Assembly (NCBI GenBank): GCA_016764355.1
Contig: JAESSA010000001.1
Coordinates: forward strand, 1-38,832
DNA length: 38,832 nucleotides
Direction: 5' to 3'
Origin: Sneathiella sp.
Lineage (GTDB): Bacteria > Pseudomonadota > Alphaproteobacteria > Sneathiellales > Sneathiellaceae
Shown: one piece after another, positions 8,526 through 17,089 of the stretch
How the letters are laid out: each line of letters starts with the position of its first letter
Numbering within the stretch: the stretch's first letter is position 1
Notes under the pieces: generated by a model
Database searches by the model: none
What the model was told of the DNA's origin: nothing
The model's input: only the letters and a program-made list of their open reading frames with translations
Made by a program: the position numbers and the translations under genes

Positions 8526-11429
8526 GTGTCTAAAAGAAATTTATTAATACTTATTCTCGCAATCATTATTGCTATTAGCGCGATTGGATCTTTCATCGCG
8601 CGGACAATTTTCTTTGCGGAAAAATTGGATCAAAGCATCACTGTCTCCTTGGTTGGCCCCATGAGCGGGGAAGAGGCTCAAACGGGGCTTTCCATGCGCC
8701 GGGGCGCTGAACTGTTCGCCGAACAATTTAATCAAAGCGGTGGGCTGAACGGAAAAGGGATAAAGCTAGACATACGGGACGATGCTAATTCTGCGGAAGA
8801 AACCAGCAAAATCGCGCAACAAATTGTCGCTGAACAGAAAGCCAGCGCGGTTGTCGGACATTGGAGGCAAGATCTGCAAGGAGCCGTTGCCGGGCTTTAT
8901 GAGGCAGATCAATTGCCTTTCATTACGGTATCAGCTAGCGATTCAGCCACATTAAAGAATAATGCGCGGATGTTTGGAGCCCAATATGGCTTGGTTCAGG
9001 AATCTAAATTTCTGGCAAACTACACGCGGAATGTTCTGGGAAAAAAGATCGTCACCATTATTCATGATGACAGTTCATATGGCACAACAGCGCAAAGCAA
9101 TTTTGAACAAGTCTATCTGCGCTTTGGTACAAAAATACGCTATATCCACAGCTTTGAAGCACAGAGCGAGGACCTCGATCAACGGCTTACGGCAATTGTC
9201 ACAGAACTGAAAAGTAAAAAAGATGCGGGCACTTTGTTTTTGGCGACACGGGCACCTATGGCCGCAAAACTTGTGAACCTAATCCGTCGGGCGGGTATTC
9301 GCAGCCAAATTGTCGGCCTGAATGTAATGGCCAGTCAAACTTTCCTAAAAGGATTGAATGAACTTCCCGGCGATCCTGCGCTAAAACCAAAATACACAGA
9401 CGGGATTATCGCCACTTCTCCCTTATTGTTTGATACGGCATCGCAACAAACTCAAGAATTTAAAAATAACTACATCAAGCGGTATGGTGAACAGCCAGAC
9501 TGGATTGCGGCCAATGCTTATGAAGCACTTCAATTAATTGTGGCAGGGTTGAAGGAGAAAACCGTTTCTGAGGGAACCGAGGATGAAGAGGTCGGCGTCA
9601 GCCGTCAAAATATCCAAGAATATCTGTCTAATCTGAAAAAGCCCGGTAAAGAATTTACAGGCGTGGCCGGCATTACAAGTTTCAAACCCAGCGGAGAATC
9701 CTTAAAACCAATTCAAATTGGTGTCTTTAATGGTCAGGATATTGTGGCGGCTATGACCCAGTTGCAGCCTTTAAGTGATGGTAGTCCCAGCAACTATTTT
9801 GATGAGATTAAAAAGGGTCGGATGCTCTATGTGAATGACAAATTCATGTATAAAACGAATGTCGTTTATACAGGTCTGCAATTGGAAAATATATCTGATC
9901 TGGATACGACCAAACGCGTTGCAAATATCGAATTTGCCTTATGGTTTCGCTACCGCGGGGATTTTAAGCCTGAAGAAGTTATCTTTCAAAATGCTGTTGA
10001 GCCCATTGTCCTGACAGAGCCAGAAGAAGCTTTCAAAGATGGTGATATTTCATTCAAGCTTTACCGGATTAAAGCCCTTTTTAATCTTGATTTTCTAGGC
10101 GGTAAACAGCGTTATGGTTATCACACCATTGGTCTTTCGTTCATGCATAAAAATCTGGATCGTAATAACCTGCTCTATGTTGTTGATATTCTCGGCATGG
10201 ATCTGAATAAGGGTGAAACACTCCTCTCCAAAATACAAAATAGCTCAGTAATAAGTCCGACACTTGGCTGGGGTGTTAAAAAAGCGTCCGTTTCTCAAGA
10301 ACTTTTCACCACGAGTGCTTTGGGTAAACCCATCTATGTGGGGTTTGGCTCGTTAGATCCAGAATATTCCCGAATTACCTTAGAGGCCTTGATTCAAGAA
10401 GATAAACTGCACGCCACAGACTTTATACCGGCAGAATATTTTATCTATATTGGTATCTTCGGTTTCGTTGGCGTGTTGTTTGCCTGGGGAATTGACAGAA
10501 AGACGAAAGATTTCTTTTGGGCGACGTCCTCTTGGGTGCTGCGGTGCATTTTTTGGCCGGTTAGTATGCTGGCTGTTGGTAACATCGCTCTCGATCTGTC
10601 TGTATCCTACCTCTCCTATCACTACACAAACATGATATCCCAAGGATATGACATGATGTGGTGGATAATTGGTGCATCACTGGGCAGCATTGCCCTTGAG
10701 CGGTTCCTATGGAGTCCCTTGGAGAAAAGAACAGAAAAGAAAATACCGGATGTAATCCGCTTATTTGCCTCGACAGCGATATACTTGCTCGCCATCTTCG
10801 GTATTGTTGCCTTTGTCTTTGGGGAGACGCTTACCAGTTTGCTTGCAACAGGTGGCTTGTTCACCATGATCATCGGTTTGGCGGTTCAGTCTAATATCGC
10901 CAATGTGTTCTCTGGTATCGTTGTTAATATTGAACGCCCGTTTACTGTTGGGGACTGGATCAAAATTGATAGTCTGGATGACACTGAAGTTCTCGATATT
11001 ACATGGCGTACAACACGCTTGAGAACCATGGCGGGGCTGATGATCAGTTTGCCAAATGCAAAGGTTGCTGAAGCCACCACCATCAACTATGCACGCAATA
11101 ACATTCGCCGGGACATTGAAATAAATGTCTCAACTGAGATTTTACCTGAAAAAGTCTGCTCGATCCTTCAGGAAATCCTCGATAATGATGAAGAACTTAA
11201 TCGGGTTGCCGCACCGTTTGTCGCCTATAAAGGCGTCAATATGGTTTATGGGCAAAATGTAAATACCTTTAAGCTTGGCGTTTGGCGGGATGAATATGGA
11301 ACTTCCTTTGCCATTATGGGGCCTCTTTGGCATAAAATTTGGGAAACCTTCAAGGCAAACGATATCCCCTTTATCCCCCCTGAAGGGGAACGGGTAATTC
11401 CAAAGCAGTATTTAGAACAAGTTTCTTAA
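8526..11429 (+). CDS. fusion of periplasmic binding protein and MscS-type channel
   Basis: 967 aa. Residues about 5-30 are an N-terminal membrane anchor or uncleaved signal. Residues about 38-410 are a type I periplasmic binding fold of the branched-chain amino-acid receptor kind (VSLVGPMSGEEAQTGLSMRRG; DDANSAEETSKIA; VVGHW; FITVSASDS; DWIAANAYEAL). Residues 420-630 are a beta-rich domain with 'LENISDLDTT' and 'EFALWFRYRG'. Four to five membrane helices follow (about 638-800), then the MscS pore-lining helix and beta domain (TGGLFTMIIGLAVQSNIANV; RPFTVGDWIKI; WRTTRLRT; SLPNAKV). It probably sits in the inner membrane with the binding domain in the periplasm, so a ligand-gated channel is a reasonable inference. 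GTG start with GAGGT upstream, 30 bp after the secreted-protein gene. Confidence 0.9.
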   Translation: MSKRNLLILILAIIIAISAIGSFIARTIFFAEKLDQSITVSLVGPMSGEEAQTGLSMRRGAELFAEQFNQSGGLNGKGIKLDIRDDANSAEETSKIAQQIVAEQKASAVVGHWRQDLQGAVAGLYEADQLPFITVSASDSATLKNNARMFGAQYGLVQESKFLANYTRNVLGKKIVTIIHDDSSYGTTAQSNFEQVYLRFGTKIRYIHSFEAQSEDLDQRLTAIVTELKSKKDAGTLFLATRAPMAAKLVNLIRRAGIRSQIVGLNVMASQTFLKGLNELPGDPALKPKYTDGIIATSPLLFDTASQQTQEFKNNYIKRYGEQPDWIAANAYEALQLIVAGLKEKTVSEGTEDEEVGVSRQNIQEYLSNLKKPGKEFTGVAGITSFKPSGESLKPIQIGVFNGQDIVAAMTQLQPLSDGSPSNYFDEIKKGRMLYVNDKFMYKTNVVYTGLQLENISDLDTTKRVANIEFALWFRYRGDFKPEEVIFQNAVEPIVLTEPEEAFKDGDISFKLYRIKALFNLDFLGGKQRYGYHTIGLSFMHKNLDRNNLLYVVDILGMDLNKGETLLSKIQNSSVISPTLGWGVKKASVSQELFTTSALGKPIYVGFGSLDPEYSRITLEALIQEDKLHATDFIPAEYFIYIGIFGFVGVLFAWGIDRKTKDFFWATSSWVLRCIFWPVSMLAVGNIALDLSVSYLSYHYTNMISQGYDMMWWIIGASLGSIALERFLWSPLEKRTEKKIPDVIRLFASTAIYLLAIFGIVAFVFGETLTSLLATGGLFTMIIGLAVQSNIANVFSGIVVNIERPFTVGDWIKIDSLDDTEVLDITWRTTRLRTMAGLMISLPNAKVAEATTINYARNNIRRDIEINVSTEILPEKVCSILQEILDNDEELNRVAAPFVAYKGVNMVYGQNVNTFKLGVWRDEYGTSFAIMGPLWHKIWETFKANDIPFIPPEGERVIPKQYLEQVS

Positions 11430-11446
11430 AGGGTCTCGTACACATT

Positions 11447-12775
11447 ATGAAAATGCATTTTAAGAAGCTTATTCTCCTGTCTGTTTGTTCTCTTGTCGCG
11501 ATATCCGCTCCGCACTCTTCAAGAGCTGTATCCCTGCAAGAACTGTTGCCAGAGATATTGGAAAATCACGAACGCATCCAAAGTAAAAAATATGCATTGG
11601 AGGCCGCACGGGAAGATATTGAGGTTAGACTCGGTGACTGGTATCCAACCGTCGACCTTTCCAGTGATTTTGGTCGTGAAATGCAAAATAAGCCCTCTGG
11701 CTCCGATGACACCTATTTAAACTATAAGCAAGCAAGCCTGGAAATCACCCAACTCATCACTGATTTTGGTGTGACAAGCGCGGCAGTTGATACTGCGAAA
11801 TTGAAATTTGATCGCGCAAAGCTTTCCTATTTTTCGGAAAGACAGGATCTTCTCTCTGATGCTGTTACAGCATATGTGGATGTTATCGGCGCGTGGAAAG
11901 TTTCAAAATTTGCGCAGCAATCGGAAGAAAACATCCGCAACCAGACTGGCCTTGAAGAAGTGCGGGTTTCCGTTGGTGGTGGCCTAACCACTGACGTGTT
12001 ACAAAGTAAATCTCAGTTGGCAGGGGCACAAACCAGACGAATTCGCGCTGATGGCAAATTGAATAAGGCGATCAATCATTTCGAGACAATTTTTGATTTC
12101 TCTCCCGATGATGTTCAGTCTTTTGAAGAATTTTCTCTTCCCTTTGATGTGAAATATGAAGAACAGAGTGACTTTGAAACTGTTCGAAACGGGAATTTCA
12201 AAATTCAAATTTCTGAAAATAAAGTGGAGGCGGCAAAAGCAAAAGTCAGAAGCCGTAAAGCCGGCTCATTTCGGCCTAGACTCGAGCTAAGCGCTAGCAT
12301 GAATGCCAAAGATAATGTCTCTGGTACTGCGGGGGTTCAAACCGAAGCTCTTTGGGGTGTTAAGGCCACTATGCCGTTGAATTTAGGGTTTACAGAATTA
12401 AATTCGATCAAATCGTCAAGGCATAAACTCAATTCCGAAAAAATGAAGCTTTCGACAACATATCGCTCTGTTCGAAAGAGTTATTTAAATGCATTGCAAG
12501 AAGTCAGAACATCGCGCCAGACTTTGGAATCCTTGGAGTTTCAAGTTGGAATTGCTGAGAATTTTTTAAAACTGTCCCGACAAGAACGGGAGCTTGGCCA
12601 GCGATCCTTGATCGATGTTTTATCTGGGGAAACGACGCTTATTAATGCACAAAGTGATGCGGAGGCCGCCAAAACAGATCTTTTGAAGGCCATTATCTCA
12701 CTCCAAGAAATTATGGGGAAACTAGATGTCACGCTCCTGTCTTCCGCTGTAATATCTTCCGAGAAAGTGCAATAA
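11447..12775 (+). CDS. TolC-family outer-membrane channel of type I secretion
   Basis: A 442-aa outer-membrane efflux protein. It begins with a Sec signal peptide (basic KMHFKK, hydrophobic core, likely cleavage after SRA near residue 27). Two repeats of long alpha-helices with TolC-type segments follow: 'ITDFGVTSAAVDTAKLKFD', 'AYVDVIGAWK', 'VSVGGGLTTDVLQSKSQLAGA' in the first half and 'QERELGQRSLIDVLSGETTL', 'EAAKTDLLKAIISLQEIMG' in the second. This is the usual pattern of the trimeric TolC/LapE exit duct spanning the outer membrane and periplasm. It starts 17 bp after the channel fusion gene and ends 10 bp before the ABC gene, so it is part of one transcription unit. It should dock with the HlyD-like adaptor encoded at the operon's end. 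Confidence 0.92.
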   Translation: MKMHFKKLILLSVCSLVAISAPHSSRAVSLQELLPEILENHERIQSKKYALEAAREDIEVRLGDWYPTVDLSSDFGREMQNKPSGSDDTYLNYKQASLEITQLITDFGVTSAAVDTAKLKFDRAKLSYFSERQDLLSDAVTAYVDVIGAWKVSKFAQQSEENIRNQTGLEEVRVSVGGGLTTDVLQSKSQLAGAQTRRIRADGKLNKAINHFETIFDFSPDDVQSFEEFSLPFDVKYEEQSDFETVRNGNFKIQISENKVEAAKAKVRSRKAGSFRPRLELSASMNAKDNVSGTAGVQTEALWGVKATMPLNLGFTELNSIKSSRHKLNSEKMKLSTTYRSVRKSYLNALQEVRTSRQTLESLEFQVGIAENFLKLSRQERELGQRSLIDVLSGETTLINAQSDAEAAKTDLLKAIISLQEIMGKLDVTLLSSAVISSEKVQ

Positions 12776-12785
12776 AGGCAGTAAA

Positions 12786-14429
12786 ATGAGGGAGTTATGG
12801 TTACGCCTACAGTCATATCCGTTTGTTTCTACGCAACTGATTGTGGCGTCTCTTTTTGCTAATCTTTTGGCGCTGGCAACCCCTGTCTTTGTGATCATGG
12901 TGCTTAATCGCTATATCGGGTCTGGCATTGATGCAACGTTAATCACTTTAACAAGTGGTGTTGTGCTTGCCATCCTTTTGGAATTTTGTTTCCGCTTTAT
13001 GCGTTTGAAACTAACGGAAAAAATAAACACCAAACGCAATCATGATTTGATGATTGGGGCGTTTGGGATGGTTTTGAGCGCGAAAATGAGGGCCCTTGCC
13101 GAACAAAGTGCAGGGGAGAAACGTGAGACCTTACAAGGGTTACAGATCATTGAAGCGGCTTATGCACCTTCAAATTTGACAACGCTTTTTGATTTTCCGT
13201 TTGCGCTAGTCTTTGTCTCTGTCCTTTTTCTTCTTGCCCCGGTTTTGGGTATCGTGGTGCTTTGTTTTCTTTGTGCCTCCTTGGGCATCAGCTACGTCGA
13301 TCGCCACCTGTCGCAGGAGAATATTAAAACATTAAGCAAGACGAATGCGTCGGGAAATTCCCTTATCAGTACGGCGGATTTAGCCAGTAAAACAGTTCGT
13401 GCCTTCAATCTTCAGAATGTGGTGATGAAAAAGTGGGGCCAGTATGTGTCTTCTTTCCTGTCCCAAAGAAGAAGATCTGGGCATCAACAAGGCACCGTTC
13501 AGGCTCTGATGGGTATGGTGCAGGCTTTGATGAGTGTCAGTATATATGCCATTGGCGCCTTGCTTGTTGTAAAGGGGGAGCTTGATATCGGCTCCCTTAT
13601 TGGAGCGAATATTCTGGCCTCACGTGCATTTGGTCCCATTACCCAACTTTCCCGCCTGCAGTCCTTGTTCAGCAAAGCCAAAATTGCCTTGGCTCGTATT
13701 CATGTGCTGGCTCAGATTGAGACAGAAAAAGATAAGGGGACAAGTCCGAAAGTGTATAAGGGCGGCCTTAAATTCAAGGATGTCTCGTTTTCTTATCCGG
13801 GCTCTACGATCCCTCTGTTTGAATCCCTTGATCTTACTATTACGCCCGGATCAATTTTAATTCTGGTGGGGGAAAGCGGAACCGGTAAAAGTACGTTTTT
13901 CCATATGGTCACGGGCCTGTTAGAGCCCGACCGAGGGCAGGTTTTGACCGATGGAATTGAAATGCAGCAGCTCTCCTTGCCGTGGTGGCGCCAGCAACTC
14001 ATATATCTCCCGCAGGAGCCCCTTTTCCTCTCTGCGTCCATCTTGGAAAATATGGATAACAGGTCTCCCCTTTTAGTAGAAAATGCCTTACGCCAAGCGG
14101 GTCTTGAAGAGTTTATTGATAATAGTGCGAAGGGGCTGGAGACGGTCTTGCATAATAACGGATTAAATTTACCCGTGGGTATTCGCCGCCGCCTAGCCCT
14201 TGCCCGTGCTTTTTTGAATGATGGGGCGCTTGTATTATGTGATGATCCCACAGAAGGCTTAGATATTGAGGGTCGGAAGATTGTTCTACAATGTCTGAAA
14301 AACCTGTCGGAGCAAGGTAAAACACTGATCATTGCGACAAATGATCCGGCAATCTTACGAGGCGCAAGTGTGGTTCTGGACTTAAATCAGAAACCAGCCC
14401 CGCAGATTCGAAAGATGGTTTCCCAGTGA
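12786..14429 (+). CDS. type I secretion ABC exporter with degenerate ATPase motifs
   Basis: 547 aa: a membrane domain (about 1-310, with NLLALATPVFVIMVLNRYI typical of type I exporters) and a nucleotide-binding domain (about 325-547). No N-terminal C39 peptidase-like domain is present. Walker A is intact (GESGTGKST, 362-370) and the Q-loop has Q410. The signature LSGGQ is replaced by LPVGI (462-466), the Walker B reads LVLCDDP with D487 where the catalytic Glu belongs, the D-loop region is EGLD, and the H-loop His is N519 (IIATND). ATP hydrolysis may therefore be slow, or need another subunit. It overlaps the adaptor gene by 4 bp (GTGA), so translation is probably coupled. Confidence 0.9.
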   Translation: MRELWLRLQSYPFVSTQLIVASLFANLLALATPVFVIMVLNRYIGSGIDATLITLTSGVVLAILLEFCFRFMRLKLTEKINTKRNHDLMIGAFGMVLSAKMRALAEQSAGEKRETLQGLQIIEAAYAPSNLTTLFDFPFALVFVSVLFLLAPVLGIVVLCFLCASLGISYVDRHLSQENIKTLSKTNASGNSLISTADLASKTVRAFNLQNVVMKKWGQYVSSFLSQRRRSGHQQGTVQALMGMVQALMSVSIYAIGALLVVKGELDIGSLIGANILASRAFGPITQLSRLQSLFSKAKIALARIHVLAQIETEKDKGTSPKVYKGGLKFKDVSFSYPGSTIPLFESLDLTITPGSILILVGESGTGKSTFFHMVTGLLEPDRGQVLTDGIEMQQLSLPWWRQQLIYLPQEPLFLSASILENMDNRSPLLVENALRQAGLEEFIDNSAKGLETVLHNNGLNLPVGIRRRLALARAFLNDGALVLCDDPTEGLDIEGRKIVLQCLKNLSEQGKTLIIATNDPAILRGASVVLDLNQKPAPQIRKMVSQ

Positions 14430-15715
14430 AATTATTTTTAAAAGTAAACCTATCTTCGTTCAGCTTGATCAACAATGTTTTCTTTTTGATGACCTTTGGT
14501 CTTGTGGCCATTTTCTGGTGGATGTCACTGGGGACCTTGGATGTTGTCAGTCTCGCCAATGGTGAAGTTATTCCCGTAGGGCAGGTTAAAAAAGTACAGC
14601 ATCTGGAAGGGGGAATCGTCCAGGAAATATTGGTTCGAGAAGGGGAAACTGTCACGAAAGGTCAGGCTGTATTTGTTTTGGATAGCACACAATTAGAAGC
14701 CGACAAAATTGAACTGGAGAGCAGGTTAACGGTCGTATCCGTCAAGATACTACGTTTGAAGGCGGAAATTTCGCAAGATCGGTTATTAAAGATACCATCT
14801 GAATTGATTAGAAAATCCCCTGAAATAGCGGCTCAAGAAACTGACTTGTTCAACACTAGAGGGCAGCGCTTAACCGAACAGTTGGACGTTCAAAAGGAAC
14901 TTATCGCTCAAAAAGAATTGCAAGTAGGCGAGATCGAGACCCAAATTGAACGGGGACTGGACGTAAAAAGACTGTCTGATGAGCAAATCGATATTAGTGA
15001 AAAAATGCTGAAAAACGCACTGGGTAGTCGTTTGGCGCATATATCTTTGTTGAAAGAAGGCACGAACCTAACGGCTAAGATTGAGCAGAATATGGCTCTG
15101 TTGCTTCAAACCCGCGCAGCTCTGAGAGAAGCGAATACGCGCATAAGCATGATCAAAACTATATTTGATGAAGATGTCAAAACCCAATTGAGTGAGGCAG
15201 AGCAGAAAAGGCGCGAACTGTCCCAAGTTGTCATCAAAATCAAAGCACAATTGGATCGTATGACCTTGCGGGCTCCTGTCGATGGTATTGTAAAGGCGCT
15301 TTTTGTCCATTCAGAGGGCGAGGTCATTACGCGCGGTGGTACGGTTCTTGAGATTGTTCCTGCGGGGGATCAATTGGTTATTGAGGCCTTATTGCCAGCA
15401 GTCGAGATTGGTTTTGTGAGCCTTGATCAAGCCGTGCAAATTCGCTTGGCATCCGTAGACGCAGGCCGTTTTGGTAAAATGGACGGTCAAATACACACCA
15501 TCAGTCCGGATTCTTTTGTCGATGAAAAAGGGGTAAGTTTTTACAAAATCTACGTCACCCCAAAGGACGCTGCCTTTAGCCACGGGAAAACAACGTATAA
15601 ACTCTCCCCCGGTGTGCAAGTGATCTGCAGCATTATTACGGATCAGCGGACAATCCTAAGCTACTTGTTTGACCCCTTTTTCCGCCAGTTTGGATCAGCT
15701 CTGACCGAACGATAA
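14426..15715 (+). CDS. HlyD-family membrane-fusion adaptor of type I secretion
   Basis: A 429-aa periplasmic adaptor linking the inner-membrane exporter to the TolC-like duct. A single N-terminal membrane helix lies at about residues 19-37 (FFLMTFGLVAIFWW). The first lipoyl half follows (GEVIPVGQVKKVQHLEGGIV, REGETVTKGQAVFVLD). A long coiled-coil hairpin covers roughly 90-270, and the second lipoyl half and beta-barrel follow (DRMTLRAPVDGIVKAL, HSEGEVITRGGTVLEIVP). This is the standard HlyD/LapC layout. The GTG start overlaps the ABC stop codon. It is the last gene of the operon; no clear intrinsic terminator follows before the convergent folC end 51 bp away. Confidence 0.93.
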   Translation: MKLFLKVNLSSFSLINNVFFLMTFGLVAIFWWMSLGTLDVVSLANGEVIPVGQVKKVQHLEGGIVQEILVREGETVTKGQAVFVLDSTQLEADKIELESRLTVVSVKILRLKAEISQDRLLKIPSELIRKSPEIAAQETDLFNTRGQRLTEQLDVQKELIAQKELQVGEIETQIERGLDVKRLSDEQIDISEKMLKNALGSRLAHISLLKEGTNLTAKIEQNMALLLQTRAALREANTRISMIKTIFDEDVKTQLSEAEQKRRELSQVVIKIKAQLDRMTLRAPVDGIVKALFVHSEGEVITRGGTVLEIVPAGDQLVIEALLPAVEIGFVSLDQAVQIRLASVDAGRFGKMDGQIHTISPDSFVDEKGVSFYKIYVTPKDAAFSHGKTTYKLSPGVQVICSIITDQRTILSYLFDPFFRQFGSALTER

Positions 15716-15766
15716 ATTGAGCCTTAACTGCTGGTGATCTCATATTTATATGCATATGACGGTACG

Positions 15767-17071
15767 TTAACTATTTCGGCGAAGGACGCCTCCGGCTAAA
15801 TAGAGGCTTCCCGCAATAAGCAGGCGGCAGGGGCGCTTTGATAAATGCGGTATAAGCATATCCACAGCGTCTTCAACATTTGGCGCGGGAATACAATCAA
15901 TGCCGGCAGCGCAGCCCATAGCAGCCAGTTCAGCGGCGCTGGTGGTGGCGGCTTCTCCCTCAATGGAGATGGTAATCCCTTTATCCGTAATAGGTTCCAA
16001 TTTCCTGAAAAAAGAAACCTGATCTTTGGTGTTGAGCATACCACAAATAAGATAAGTCGGTTTTGGGTCAACTTCGTCAAAGCTCTGGAAGCTGGCGGCT
16101 ATTTGGGCGCCCGCAGCCTCGTTGTGACCGCCATCAAGCCAAAGTTCCACCCCCTCAGGCAGGCGTTGGGCAAGAGGGCCTTTTACTAAGCGTTGAAGGC
16201 GTGCAGGCCAGATTACATTTTGAAGACCTTGATCAATATGTTCTTTTTCCAGCGTAAAGCCCGGTAACGTCTTCAGGCAGGCAATGGCTGTGGCTGCATT
16301 GGCAATCTGATGATCCCCCAAAAGAGCCGGGTGCACGTAAGTGTGCTTTCCCTCTTCATCCTCATATTCCCAGTGATCTCGGCTTGTAATTGAAAAATGC
16401 CAATCTTTTCCGTGCTGGAAAGTAGGCGCTCCGATTTTCGTCGCCTGTTCAAGCAAAGCCTTTATAACCACTTTAGATTGGGGACCAAGGACGGCAGGGA
16501 CATCTTTTTTCAGGATGCCTGCTTTTTCAAAGGCAATACCGGCAAGATCCGATCCCAGATACTGTTCGTGATCGTGGGAGATGGGGGTTAAGGCCGTAAG
16601 CGCCGGTTTATCCACTACATTGGTGGCATCCAACCGCCCGCCAAGACCTGTTTCCAGCAATAGATAATCTGCGGGCGTATCCGCGAACGCTTTGAGAGCT
16701 GCGGCAGTTGTGATTTCAAAATAGGTTATAGTCTCGGTCCCGTTCACAGTCTTACAGTAAGTGAGTAGGTCGGACAGTTTCGCTTCCGAAATAACCTCGC
16801 CAGCAAGAACAATGCGTTCAGCAAAGCGGACAAGGTGAGGAGAGGTGTAAACATGGACTGTTTTACCCGCCGCCTCCAAAATAGACCGTATGAAGGCAAG
16901 TAAAGAGCCCTTACCGTTGGTTCCTGCAACATGGATGACCGGGGGTAAGTTCTTTTCTGGATGTCCCAGTTTCTGTAGGATATCCGTCATGCGATCCAGG
17001 GATAAGTCAATTATCTTGGGATGGAGCGCCATTAAGCGCTCCAATATCACATCACTTTGCCTTTCGGACAT
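15767..17071 (-). CDS. folC: dihydrofolate synthase / folylpolyglutamate synthase
   Basis: A 434-aa Mur-ligase-type ATP-dependent enzyme that adds glutamate to dihydropteroate and to folates in the cytoplasm. The P-loop is VAGTNGKGSLLAF (about residues 47-60). Other FolC marks are YTSPHLVRFAERI, LLETGLGGRLDATN, SHDHEQYLG, DHQIANAATAI and LWLDGGHNEAAG. Length is normal. It is the last gene of the pyrF-trpF-trpB-trpA-accD-folC string and starts 18 bp after accD, so it is probably co-transcribed with it. It ends convergently with the secretion operon; I see no strong hairpin with a T-run at its 3' end. Confidence 0.95.
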   Translation of the reverse strand: MSERQSDVILERLMALHPKIIDLSLDRMTDILQKLGHPEKNLPPVIHVAGTNGKGSLLAFIRSILEAAGKTVHVYTSPHLVRFAERIVLAGEVISEAKLSDLLTYCKTVNGTETITYFEITTAAALKAFADTPADYLLLETGLGGRLDATNVVDKPALTALTPISHDHEQYLGSDLAGIAFEKAGILKKDVPAVLGPQSKVVIKALLEQATKIGAPTFQHGKDWHFSITSRDHWEYEDEEGKHTYVHPALLGDHQIANAATAIACLKTLPGFTLEKEHIDQGLQNVIWPARLQRLVKGPLAQRLPEGVELWLDGGHNEAAGAQIAASFQSFDEVDPKPTYLICGMLNTKDQVSFFRKLEPITDKGITISIEGEAATTSAAELAAMGCAAGIDCIPAPNVEDAVDMLIPHLSKRPCRLLIAGSLYLAGGVLRRNS

Positions 17072-17089
17072 ACGGTCAAACTCTCATTT

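Noticed and set aside
13793-14332. 179-codon minus-strand ORF inside the ABC exporter gene
   Set aside because: It is opposite well-conserved ABC motifs and has no ribosome binding site; a shadow frame.
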